Source: Amaranthus tricolor (Eukaryota; Streptophyta; Magnoliopsida; Caryophyllales; Amaranthaceae). From it: a stretch of DNA of 64,000 bases. A program made the translations under genes and the position numbers. Numbering within the stretch: the first letter of the stretch is position 1; the number at the start of each line of letters is the position of its first letter. The notes beneath the pieces were generated by a model. The model was not told the origin of the DNA. It made no database searches and saw only the letters and a program-made list of their open reading frames with translations. This document shows positions 11,031 to 23,200 of the stretch, one piece after another. The stretch lies in NCBI RefSeq assembly GCF_026212465.1, contig NC_080062.1, positions 10,624,217 through 10,688,216 of the forward strand. The letters run 5' to 3'.

Positions 11031-14000
11031 ATGTTGGGCGGAAAATTCAAAATGAAATCGATTTTGCATCATCATCATCAGCAGCATCTTTCGTGTAATT
11101 CTGATCCCAGTATGCGTTTCTACACCATTGCAATGGCTAGCAAAAGTATTGTAAATGCACCATCTTCAATAATCTTCCACATCCCAGAACAATCTATCAA
11201 TTCCACTCAAGTTCAAACTCACACAGGCCAAGATATTATCAAATTGAACTCAGTGATCACCCATCACATGAGAAGAGGCCAATGCGAATCAGCCCTCCAT
11301 GTGTTCAATTCCATGCTGCGTAGAACTGTTGTATCTTGGAACTCTATGATTTCTGGGTACTTGTCAAATGATAAATTTCAGGATGCACACCAAGTGTTTG
11401 AAAAAATGCCTGTTAGAGACTTGTTTTCTTGGAATTTAATGTTGAAGGGTTATGCCCAGTTTCATGATTTAACAGCTGCTAGGTGTTTTTTTGAGAAAAT
11501 GCCCAAAAGAGATATTGTCTCTTGGAATACAATGCTATCATTGTATGCCCAAGGTGGGTTCGTTGATGAAGCCAGAAAACTGTTTGATGGGATGCCAAAT
11601 AAGAATTCTATATCATGGAATGGAATATTGTCTGCTTATGTGCAAAATGGGAGGGTTGATGAGGCTGCAGCATTATTTGCGTCTAGACAAGTGTGGGAAT
11701 TGGTGGCTTGGAATTGTTTGATGGGTGGTTATGTCAAGAGTAATAGGCTGGTAGAAGCCAGAGAACTTTTTGAAAGGATGCCAACTAGAGATGAGGTTTC
11801 ATGGAGTACTATAATATCGGCTTATGCTAAAAATGGGTGTGTTGCAGAAGCTGAGAGTTTGTTTCTAATGTGTCCGAGCAAGGATGTTTTTACGGGGACA
11901 ACAATGGTTTCTGTGTACATACGAAACAACATGTTGGACGAGGCTCGGAGAGTATTTGATCAAATGCCAAGAAAGAATGTAGTAACATGGAATTCTATGC
12001 TAGCAGGATATGCTCATTGTAAAAGAATGGATATAGCAAGGGAATTCTTCGAAGCAATGCCTACTCGTAGTGTTACTTCTTGGAATACAATGATCAGTGG
12101 CTATGCTCGGAGTGGTGATATTACAGAAGCTAGATTGTTGTTTAGTAAGATGCCTTTGCGGGATGCTATCTCCTGGTCAGCAATGATTTCTGCGTGCGCT
12201 CAAAATAGTGAATGTGAGGAAGCTTTACACCTATTTGTAGAGATGCTAAGAAACAGGGAAAGGCCAAATAAGTCCGTCTTCACCTGTGTTTTGAGCACAT
12301 GTGCTGATACTGGTGTTCTAGAATTTGGTATGCAAGTACATGGGATAGCTATAAAAGTAGGATTAAAAAGCTCAACCTATGTTGGTAATGCATTGGTTGC
12401 TTTGTATTGCAAATGTGGAAGTATCGATGAAGCGAACTATGTCTTCAAAGTCATTATAGAAAAAGATACCGTTACATGGAATACGATGATTGCCGGCTAT
12501 GCAAAACACGGGTTTGGCCAACAAGCTCTAGGAGTGTTTGAGTCAATGATTAAAGCTGGAGCTAGAGCTGATGATGCAACTATGGTAATTACTTGGATCT
12601 GTTCATTTGCGTTCATGAAATGGATTTTCTGGTCTTTATTTCTTTTACTATGCTCCCATACTTTTTTATGTGCTGTCATATATTGAATGCTTTCAAGTTC
12701 ATATCCAAACTAGAAACATGCCTACTGAGCAAGCTTATTAAATGGAATTCTAGCTAGTTGTCATATGCTCAGACCAGTGTAACATGATTCGCTTGATGTT
12801 TTACTTATCAAATTCGTGTTTCTCTTTAAATGACCTAAAACTAGCCCAAATCGACCATATTTATTTTTTCGATTCACGATTTGCGAGTAGCAAATCATGT
12901 GACCTTGGCTCAACAACCTTTTGGATAGCACTATAGTAGTATTGTGGTTTTTCCCAATATCTGGGATCTCGTTATATAGTTGTCCCCTGTGTTCTGCTTT
13001 ATTTCTTTTATGTTCTAGATATTTCACTTTGTTTTTAGGTCTTAATCTGAATTGAATTCCAGGGATTTAAGCGTGATTCAGTTTTCTACAATTCTTGAGG
13101 ATACCTTGGTTTCCTTCTTCTGTAGTGGTAAAGTAACCTCTGGTTTCTGAAAGCTTTTTTGGTTGCCGAACTACTAATTGGGTTCTAGCTGCATTGTTGT
13201 CTCCCAGATGGTGATTTGTCTGCGTAGAATCATATTGCATAGACAAATTTCAGCCAAAGAAATGTGAAGACTGTTCATAGTGAATAATTTACAAATACAC
13301 TACAGAAACTATTGCATGTACACATGAAAATATTGGTACTTAAGTAACGTGGTTGAAACTTGTGACTATAGATTGAAACTGGATTTACTACTTCCTTTTT
13401 TCTTTTCTTTTTTTCTAGTTAAGCCAAATAATTATTTGTGGATTTTCTCAGCTCTTTACTGGAGATTTTGACCTCGCAGGTGGCTGTGCTGTATGCATGT
13501 GCTCATGCTGGTTTTATTGATAGAGCGAAACGATATTTCTATGCGATGTACTCTGATTACGGGATTGTTCCATGCCCGCGACACTATACATGCATGATTG
13601 ATCTTTTAGGCCGAGCAGGCAGGTTAGAAGAAGCCCAAAATTTGATAAGGAACATGCCATTTGCGCCAGATGCTGCGGCATGGGGTGCCTTGTTAGGTGC
13701 AGCTATGGTTCATAGGAATGTAGAACTTGCAGAAAAGGCTGCAGAGATCATCTTTGATTTGGAGCCTACTAACTCAGGTATGTATGTGTTGCTTTCAAAT
13801 TTATATGCTGCTTCAGAAAGATGGTATGATGTTCGGAAAATGAGATTGAGAATGAGGGATAAAGGGGTGAAGAAAATGCCGGGGTATAGTTGGCTTGAAG
13901 TGCAAAACAAGATTCATACATTTGTAGCTGGAGATACATTCCATCCCGACAATAATCGTATATATGCGTTTTTAGAAGAGTTGGAATCACGGTTGAAGCA

Positions 14001-14286
14001 AGATGGATATGTGTCGTCCATAAGGTTGGTGTTACATGATGTTGATGAGGAAGAAAAAGAGCATATGCTCAAGTATCATAGCGAAAGATTAGCCGTTGCT
14101 TATGGGATTTTAAGCTTACCTGCACAAAAACCATTACGCATCATGAAAAACCTGAGGATTTGTGAAGATTGCCATACGGCTATTAAGCATATCTCGAAGC
14201 TTGAAGACCGATTGATAATAGTGAGGGATCCTAATCGATTTCATCATTTTAAGGAAGGATCATGTTCTTGTGGTGATTATTGGTGA
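11031..14286 (+). CDS. DYW-class PPR protein (At4g02750-like)
   Basis: Exon 1 is 11031-12584 (518 codons) and exon 2 is 13480-14286 (268 codons plus stop), giving 786 aa. Exon 1 holds a chain of PPR motifs of the [11 protein letters not shown]...AHQVFEKMP type. The chain resumes in exon 2 ([15 protein letters not shown]), followed by an E/E+ region and a DYW domain starting at [15 protein letters not shown]. The DYW domain has the deaminase-like HSE motif near residue 710, CEDC, and the terminal CSCGDYW. Length and layout match Arabidopsis At4g02750. DYW proteins bind organelle RNA and many direct C-to-U editing; the target here is unknown. The N-terminus may be an organelle presequence. The intron has ATG|GTAATT and CGCAG|GTGGCT borders and keeps the frame; if it is retained, translation stops at 12686. 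An alternative is a decayed gene, but no internal stop is seen in the exons. Confidence 0.92.
12585..13479 (+). other. Intron inside the PPR array
   Basis: This 895-bp GT-AG intron splits a PPR motif between ...ADDATM and [11 protein letters not shown]. The joined reading matches the family across the junction. It contains a 125-bp MITE at 12779-12903. PPR genes are mostly intronless, so this intron is notable. Confidence 0.8.
12779..12903. mobile_element. 125-bp MITE with GTAACATGATTCGC ends
   Basis: The left end is GTAACATGATTCGC; the right end inverted is GTCACATGATTTGC. The same end sequence bounds elements at 22370-23173 and 61989-62119 and, more decayed, 56698-56840. It is non-coding and lies inside the PPR intron. 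Confidence 0.7.
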
Positions 14287-14417
14287 GAACTATGTGAAAA
14301 ATGATGTGACATTTTTTATGATTGGCCATAACTTCGTGTGTTATCTGTGGGATCTCTACCTTTCCTTAACCAGCTGCTAATTCACGCAGAATGAGATTCA
14401 AGCTGATAATTGATTGC

Positions 14418-14423
14418 AATAAA
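14418..14423 (+). terminator. Possible poly(A) signal of the PPR gene
   Basis: AATAAA lies 132 bp after the stop codon of the PPR gene, a usual distance for a plant near-upstream element. No transcript evidence was available. Confidence 0.4.
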
Positions 14424-14514
14424 TGGTGCATACAGTTACTACTATAAAGCCTACAAGTAAATGAAATGGAAGAATGGGTTCTCAAAGTTTTGGAACTTTG
14501 ATATATACAGTTCT

Positions 14515-14835
14515 GACGGCCTATTTGGTAATTGGTAGTAAATGCTGAGAATGGTAATGGAAAGTTAGCGTAAATTTAGTAGGAATATCTCTTGACAAAT
14601 TGAATGGTCATGCTTATTCTCCTGCAACAATCTCATTTTCTTCGCAAAATTCATTCCAATATATTACCATTTGAACATGTGCTATTAGGTGGTAATGGAA
14701 AATTGTGAATAAAAGAACGTTTTTATGATCAATCTTTTATTACTATGGGAATGACATGATACATATCATGAAAATTCACAGTATTAAGAATTCTCATTAC
14801 CATCAATTAATACCGTTAATTAAATGGACCATCAG
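14515..14835. repeat. MITE-like block with foldback ends
   Basis: The left end reads ggcctatttggtaattggta. The right part holds inverted words such as attaccatcaattaatacc. The internal sequence repeats ggtaatgg and attaccat. This fits a hAT- or PIF-type MITE, with boundaries approximate. Confidence 0.4.
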
Positions 14836-16240
14836 TTCTGTCCAACTAAATCTGATTGTGTGGGGTGAAATTCGAAACATATCGTCGTGAATTCCCATCA
14901 CAAATCACCTGCCAAATCGCAAATCTTTAGGAGGGTCCAAATGCCAGAGAGAGAAGTTCATATATTGATACCCAAAATGGTTAGTTTGTGAGTTTAGTTT
15001 ATGAAATTTCTATATCTAAATTTACTAATTCTAGCCTGTTTCTAAAAATCTAATTTGATTGTTGATTAACATTTTTTAGTAACTTGTTCAAGAATGGAGA
15101 ATGTAGTTTCAAGCGGGAAAAGTATTGTATTTTACTTGATTAATCAGAAGATCTACTAAGAACACTAATGGAAAAGGCCATGATTTCGGGTGAGCTGCAG
15201 GCAGAGAGGAGAAACACAGAGGAAAGTCAAACAAACTTCATTTAAAGAAACAAGAAGCAAGCAGGGATCCATCTTTTTGAATAATGAAGTTATTGACAGC
15301 CGTAGATTAGCAAGGGAAAATCGAGCTATTGCCCTGGGCCCCAAACTTTTTTGGGCCCAAAATAATATATTTTCAGGTACAAAATTGATATTAACTTTTG
15401 CTCTGGGGTCCAAAAATGAACTAGACGGCTTGAAGCATATTCATTGTGTGTGGAACTAATGAAGTTAGGGGTTAACCTTACTTATGGTTTTATGGCTACT
15501 ATTTAGCATTGCATTGACACACTTCAAATAGGATGTATTGTTATGTACTTGATGTTGTTCACATGTGGAAATTTCATATAATGAAGTGTATTTGTTATGG
15601 TATATCAATGACTTTGTGTATTTGTGGCAAACTTGTGTATATCCACACTTAAAGTTGCATATTCTCAAATGACTTTGTTGAAGGCGTCCACTCTAATGGA
15701 AATAAAGCATAATGTGGCAAACATCCATTTACACATTTTGAATTGCATAATGTGGGCTGTGGCAAACCATTTACATGTTGACTACTTACTAATTATCCCA
15801 AATACCTATTTGCTCCCATTATAGCCGGTGTAGGAGGGAAGAGGTAGGACTGTAGATTCACTAGGTATGTTGGAGGCAAATATATAGCAAAGATTGAATC
15901 ATTAGATAATAATCTAAAGGTGAGATTTTTCACAGCGAATAATTAAGAAGTTGGATTGTTTTTCGACAATTTTTCCAAATTTAAATTATTCATTTTCTAT
16001 TTCATTCATGTCCTCCCAATCATCTTTGGTCTTTCTCTGTTTCTCTTCACCATTTAGGCTCTTACTTATCTCGTATGTGCTAAAGTAAAACATCATGTAC
16101 TTCATTTTACTTCGTAATTTAAACACTCGTGACTCCAACTCTCGACTCCATCGTTCTAAGTTAGTACTAATCCTTTTTCGGTCTCATCTACTGATACAAT
16201 GTCATGTGCGAATTTATTATAGCTAGGATAATGTAAAAAG
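14836..16240. other. Convergent spacer between PPR gene and SYP61
   Basis: I see no gene here. At 15338-15360 there is a GC-rich inverted repeat (TGGGCCCCAAA and TTTTGGGCCCA) inside a block (about 15180-15440) that looks like the end of a transposon-derived unit. The remainder is AT-rich. Short open stretches here have no family signature. Confidence 0.45.
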
Positions 16241-16610
16241 TACTCCCTCCGTTCTTTTTTTATCTTCCACTTTGGGTTTTTCACATATATTAAGGAAGAT
16301 AGAATCTTTGGATTGTAGTGGGTATTATTTTAATTAAATAGTAGTGTGAAGTAATGATTGTATTGGAAGTATGAGGTTGTAGTAGGTATTATTTATATTA
16401 AATAGTAGTGTGAAGTAATAATTGTATTGAAAGTATGAGAGAGAAAATAATTATAAATAAAAAAAAGGGCTACATTAAAAGAAAAGGGAGGTTTTAAGGG
16501 GTAAAAGTGGGATAATAATTTTCTAAAAATAGAAAGTATTCTAAAGTGGAAGAATTTTTGAAACTACCCGTTATAGTAATGTAGAAGATCAAAAAAGAAC
16601 CAAGGGAGTA
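16241..16610. mobile_element. Stowaway-like MITE with internal duplication
   Basis: The ends are TACTCCCTCCGTTC and its near inverse GAACCAAGGGAGTA, with matching inner arms TTTTTTATCTTCC / GTAGAAGATCAAAAAA. TA at each border fits a Tc1/mariner-type TA target duplication. The interior has two tandem units of about 63 bp (about 16316-16377 and 16378-16440), each with aaatagtagtgtgaagtaat. It is non-coding. Confidence 0.8.
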
Positions 16611-17276
16611 TTAAGTTGCAATAAAAGACAAAAGTAAAAATATACGTAAGCTACAAAATTCTTGCTACAGAATGCAATACAAGAGAATTATTTGTATACT
16701 GTCAACATCAGTTGTCAAAATTCTTCATATTCCTACTAATAACTTTTTTTCTTTTTTTTTTTTTTATTGAACCTCAATTATCATAGTTTAACATATGGTA
16801 ATATATTAGTTTATTTTCTTTTATTTTATTTGCTTTTTCATAATTTTCAAAACACATATTTGAATGTCCAATTCTGTATAATGGTATATTTTGAAAACTA
16901 TACATCAAATCGAATTTAATAAAATTCTACATGAAATATTTTAAAATATATACTTCATCATATCTATTAAATCACGTTCAAAATTTTCTCAAACAAAAAA
17001 AAGAGGAAATATTACATTATATAGTATGTAAGCAATATAGAAACATCGACAAACATAAGTAATAACCCTTAATTAAACATACTTCTCAAGGGGTTCAATG
17101 AGGAACGCCTACAACTACAAGGCAAGTAAGACACGAATTTAGCCAAAAAAACAACTTGAAATAAACCATTAGTGTCTTTTTCTCTACTAGTACAACCATT
17201 TAGAAAGCGGAATATATCTTCAAACCAGTATCCCTTATAAGACCGCAAATATCTCCCATATCTCGACCTTGACTCT

Positions 17277-20200
17277 TTAAGTAAAGAAAACAAGAATAAA
17301 GAGTACTATAAACAGCACCACCAAGAATAATATCATCATTAACTGGCCCTTGGCTCCAGCCTTTTTCATAACAATCCCGACCTTTTTCTGGAGAAAGGAA
17401 AACAAACGTGTAAGAATCGAAAGATTTGAGATGTTTTGTTTCGTTTCCATATATATACTGAAAACGAAACACATCTAGCGTGGAATACCTGGAGGAAATC
17501 AAGCCGATTTGAAGTGCTATCCATTTCGACACCCAAGTCATCGATTATTTTTTCCTGTAACAGTAGAGAAAGCAATACTGTTATGGAACAAACTTGGAAC
17601 ATGATGCTCAAAAGTCAAAAACCGGATTTAGAGGCTGTTCTGAGTTGAGGAAAATAGAAAAATAATGAATTGCGTATCATTCTAGAAGCTATGTTACTTG
17701 GACTTGGGTATTGATGTTGGATACTGGTACGTGTCCAAGGGTCGGATACATCTAAATGTTCACTTTTACGCATAAATGAAGTGTCTAAGTGCCATACCAA
17801 TGCCCGAGTATCAAGGATCGGACACGGGTACGTGAAGCAAAATAAAGAGTCCGAGTAACATAGTGACTAGGAGTTTACTCAAAAAAGGAACTACAGCAAA
17901 TTAGAAGTATAGTAACCTGAGCAAGTAATTCATCATGAATGCTAAGCCCAAGTGATCCAATTGTCTTGACACTGACACTCAGTTCATCTAGATCTTCGTC
18001 CTGTTGCCTGCATAAAAACAGAGGTTGATATTGGTTTTGATAGAAGTAAAAGATTCCATCAATTTGATTACCAGCTAATTAAAATAACGCACCATGCCCT
18101 TTTGTACAAGCAAAGCTATAATCTCATATCTACTTTCTCCTCTACCCTCGAGAAAAAAGGCTGCCATGCCGCCTGGGTAAAAGGGGCTGGAATGTAAGTG
18201 GCTTAATCCAGAGTGACTGAATCGTTTTTTCCATTTCCTTAGTGCACTCCTCACTCAGTAGGGGCGCTGCGGACATGATTTTTAAAACTAAATTAGCAAG
18301 ACGCTAAGTTCCTGAACATTGGTTTTTACTTGGAGATTCCGCTTCAAATCACAACGAAACCAAAGTTCCTTCTCCCTTTTTCCTTGAAGTTCCTGTTAGT
18401 AAATCAACAATTGTTTCCTCCATTATAGAAGTTGAAAGTTGAGTGTAGGTGGCTTTTGTGCAGAAGAGAAACTTGTGTTTAGATTATATGCTTGTTGGTT
18501 TAAAAATAACCTAACACTCAGGTTTACGTTCTGATTTGGTTTCTTATTTTAACTAATTCCCCTTTTGGACCCAAATCCAGCAAGTGCAAAATTAGGTCCA
18601 AGTCCCGCTTTGTTTTTAGCTTCAATCCTATCTGATCATTCCATAGCTCTCAAGGGTACTTTCACCAAGAATCCTTAACTCAGCCTTAACTTTCTCTTCC
18701 AAGTCCAATATAGAAATTTCTTCTCAAGGAGCATCCATTTGGATGAAATCCTTCACATATCCGTCTTGGATCAATGTTCATAAGCAACCCTTTTAAATGG
18801 TGTACTTCCAACTCCTTTAATGCCCATCCATTTGTTTACCAAAGTTTGGTATTTTTCCTACTTAACCAGACTAATGTATCACCATCAAGGTCAACATTGC
18901 TGCTTTGAGTTGAACAGCCAAGTGAATACTACTCTTTCCTAATATCTTAACCACATCGCAAAACATTAGATGTGATTGTGATTCCGATTGAGTTGAACAG
19001 TTGTAAAATACTTTAGCAGTCAAAGCAGTGGTTTCGGAGATAGATTGGCTAAATTGGTTTACAATACGATCAGGATGCGGCGATGTGGCCGATATTTTGC
19101 ATCACAAAATTAAATGTACGAAGCAAATTAATAATACCAGATAATCAAATGTTGCATACCTATCAACTTGTCCACTCAAATCATATTGCATACATAACTA
19201 ACAATGAGACTAGTCAATAGTCACAATCATAACAAGAAAAGGTTTATTTGCAAATTCATTCAACTAAGTATGTACGTGTCATGTCAAGTTCAGACTTCAA
19301 ATGAATGCATGAGTGCATCCAACAAGTGATGAACTGGACAGTTAATATGAAGTATAGCATATTAGTGAATAATGATGCAACATAAAATGCCGCAGCAGAA
19401 TACCCAAAGGGCGAGACTACTAGTATTTGGTGACATATGTACGCCTCACTTCCCTGATCGACCTAATCCACATCCATGTTCACACATGTCAAACGCAATC
19501 AAGTTCATGAGCCGTGAAGGAACTTCTAACTCAGAATTTTCAATGCCTTCTACCAGACCAGTTGTACCCGATTTGATACCCCACTAACACTTACAGTTTC
19601 TATTGACCATTTCAATTTCTCTTCAACATCATGCTATCATGTTCAAAGATAAACATCTCTCATATTTTCTTGAATCACTAGACACAAACTTATGAACCCG
19701 GAAAGCTTCTACTGAAATCAGTCTCAAAAAGAAACATCTTACATCTTGGGAGCACACATTGGTAAATAATTCAGCAAAATGATAGAGATGAAAAGCAAAT
19801 TTTCTTAAGAAAAAGATAGAATAAAACTTTTCTTGTCAATGTACTCCTAACCAACATTGATGCACTTCTCACTAAGTAACAATCAATGTCATATTTGCTA
19901 GATATTAAAGCTACTTTTACAGAAAGTGCTATAATTTATTTATAAATGAACATAATTCCTTTCCCTTTAGTACCAAAAGCATATCCCATCAATCATACTA
20001 AAATTTCGTTCCACGACGTATTGTATAGATTATTGAGCTCACCACGACCAAAAGATAGGTCGTGACCACCATTAAACCATACTCATTGATCACAAAAACC
20101 GTGTGCAACCGTCACTGTGACCGCAATCGAAACCACATTTTTGCACTACGATAATGACGTCAAAACAAGATGTCACTTGTTCAACACATTCAAAGCAATT

Positions 20201-23200
20201 ACGGGTCATTTACCTAACAATGAAATATATATTGTTTCCATGAAACATCTTGATCAAGATAGCTCATTTCTAAAGCCGTGACTAAATTATCAGTGGAATG
20301 TAGTCTACTACGTAGAGTCCCAAAGTTCACAAAGACAATAGATGTTTCACATCCACCAATATGCTGAAATTGTTAACTTTTGTCAAATTATTATGAATTG
20401 CACAAAAGTACAAGAGATTACATTATGTGCTCATAATATAAAATGTAAAATGGTTCTTATTCACTAATAATCAAACAAAAATGTTGTAAATAACCTCCTT
20501 ACCTAGGGGAGGAGCAACCACGCTAGAAAAAGGAAGCAAGCAATTCAAAGTTCAGATCCATATCAAGTATTAGATATAAAGAATACTAGAAAAAAAAATT
20601 TACCAGTATTTTTTTTACTATTGAATTAAATATTAACCAAGCAATACCAACTCATATAAGCAGGACAACAAGTGTCATACATCATAGTAAAGAAGAAAAA
20701 GACACACTCAACAAAAGTGCTAAAGCCTTAGTCCCAATAATATGTGGTCAGTTCTATGTAACAAAACAATTTAACATGAGAAATTGCCACTAAGAGATTC
20801 CACTTTATTCAATCCTTAACTAAGAAAATCCATTCCAATGATCAAGCACATACACTCTCCTCCTTCGTTTTATTCTTATCTATTGTCATATAAGCCTGTA
20901 AATCTCAACTCTTCAAGTCGTCTACCTCTTCAACTCTAAACTCCTCAAAACAACATTTCACATGTCTACATTTTTCAATCTTCTTTGCACATGACCAAAC
21001 CAACTTAAATGATTTTGTCTTTAATATTTACAACCCCAAGACCCCTTCTTATGTCTATATCAAATTTATCTTTGAAATATTAAGCCAAAAAAAGAGAATG
21101 AAATTTAACAATTTCAAAGAACGAAGCCCTTACTTTAATAGAAGTTGTTGTCTATCCGACTCTGATGATACGAAGTCATCATTGTGATGCCCATATTGAT
21201 TGGACCTTTCTGTCTGATGTGGGTGCTCCATTGGAAGCCTCATTAATTCAAGGTGAGAGTCGTGATAACTTAGCTCCTTGCCCATTGTTATCTTTTTCTT
21301 CACATTGCCCACCTAATTAACATTCCAGTGACTTAGGTGAATTCAAAAAATGATTTGAACCTTTAATAAGGACACAAAACAAAATAGCAGACAAAAAAAT
21401 AGAACACATCGTTACATACATGTAGAATTTGCTGATGGAAGCTATGCAAAAAATGGAATTACAACACTAATTCTGAACAAAGGAACATTTATTAACCATC
21501 CCAAAATTGTTACTATCTAAAACTTGTGATAAGGAAACTTGTACCACATATATTTACTACAACTTCTGCGGAATTATTCAACCCAGTACATTATGAACGA
21601 TATTCCCATGGAATTATTCAACCCAATACATTATCACGATATTACAAAAGTTCCTCATAGTGATGCATGAACCTTTCTCCTCCCTTTCTCCTCAATTGTT
21701 GGGTGATAATAGACCACCCTGGATTATCCAATTGCTGAAGCACCAAAACACTCTGCACCACAAGATTATAGGTCTAGGACTGACAATCTTTCATACAATT
21801 TATGGTTCCGACAATGTAGCTCCCTAGAGACATACTTACGCATTCCTTTGTCAAGTTTCAATTGAAACCGTAATTTATGGTCCCATAAGATTGAGATTTG
21901 AGAAGCACCCATCACTTTCATTCAATGTTTCAAATTTCCACACAATTACCAAAAATGAAGCATCGTTAGTTCTTATTTATTCAAAAAGCAATAATATACT
22001 CCTTGTTCTTTCTAATTTTGGTAAGATATAGAAAAAGGCCATGCATTAAGGATGTTTTTTTTGGGTTAGGGGACAATAAAGGGTTTGTTTGGGTACTAGA
22101 GACTAAGAGGTGAAGGGGACCTTTTTTTATAACTCGGATATCTAGGCCAACTAGCGCGCACCAACTATTCTCAAATACCCCAGCAAAACAAGTTGAGGTA
22201 TCCTTAAGGTTAAGGGGTAAAGGAGATCATTGGTAAATCAAATAAAGGGACTAATGGACTATTACCTAATATAGCAAAAAGTAATGACAAAAGTTGGAAA
22301 AAAACCCATCCCTTTTTAATGAGTAGAATGGACAAGAAAGAAAATGTAAGAACATAGGAGTCCGAGCAATGTCACATGATTAGCGGTTCGCTTTGATTCA
22401 TTGTATGGGTTCGGGTTCGTGATTCGTTAGTTTTTAGAATCATGTTCGCTAGGTTGAAATGTTTTCGATTTTTAAGTTTATGATTTGTTTTAGTCATATT
22501 ATATCTAAAAACATAATCTAAAAACATTATATCAAAATGTTGAAAAATAATATTATTAACTCTAAAAAAGATTTCAATTAAAATATAAAATTAAATAGGG
22601 GTATTAATTCAATGCTTTTAAAGATGAAGTCCATATAGATTGAAGATCGAGAAATGTATTGAAAAACCAATTTAATAAGTATTGAATTAGAATTAAATAT
22701 TAGGTTGAAAAAGTAAAAAGGAGAGAAGGTATAATAAAATTATTTAATAACTTTAAAAGATAAAAAAAGAGAAACTATGAGATAAATACAAAGAAACTTG
22801 TGTCAGTAATAAAAGTAAAGTAATAAAATGCTTTGGAAAAAGTCATCTCAAAAAAAAAAGTGTTTTGGAAAAATTGAATTACTTTACTCCTTCTTTCTCT
22901 CTCTTTTTTTTATTCTTCTTCTGAGTTTTGGTTTGAATACATTCCTCTATATTCTGCATTTCTTTCTTCTGCAACGGAGCTTTAATGGCACAATTTCAGT
23001 TCAATTGGTAAGCTTCGTTTTTGCTTTGTAGAAGAAAATCTCTTCACAGTTCCAGAATGCTGAGTTTATCGATTCAGATCGCCAATCAGGGGGATTTGAT
23101 TCGCAAACGAACCCCGGTTGGGGTCGATCGAATCCAATCGGGATTCGCAAGATAAGTGAGCGAATCATGTGACTCTGATTCGAGTAATAAATAAAAATTG

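Noticed and set aside
12585..12686. Exon 1 of the PPR gene ending at the 12686 stop as a complete short protein
   Set aside because: The tail after ATM is unlike the family, while splicing to 13480 restores the expected sequence exactly.
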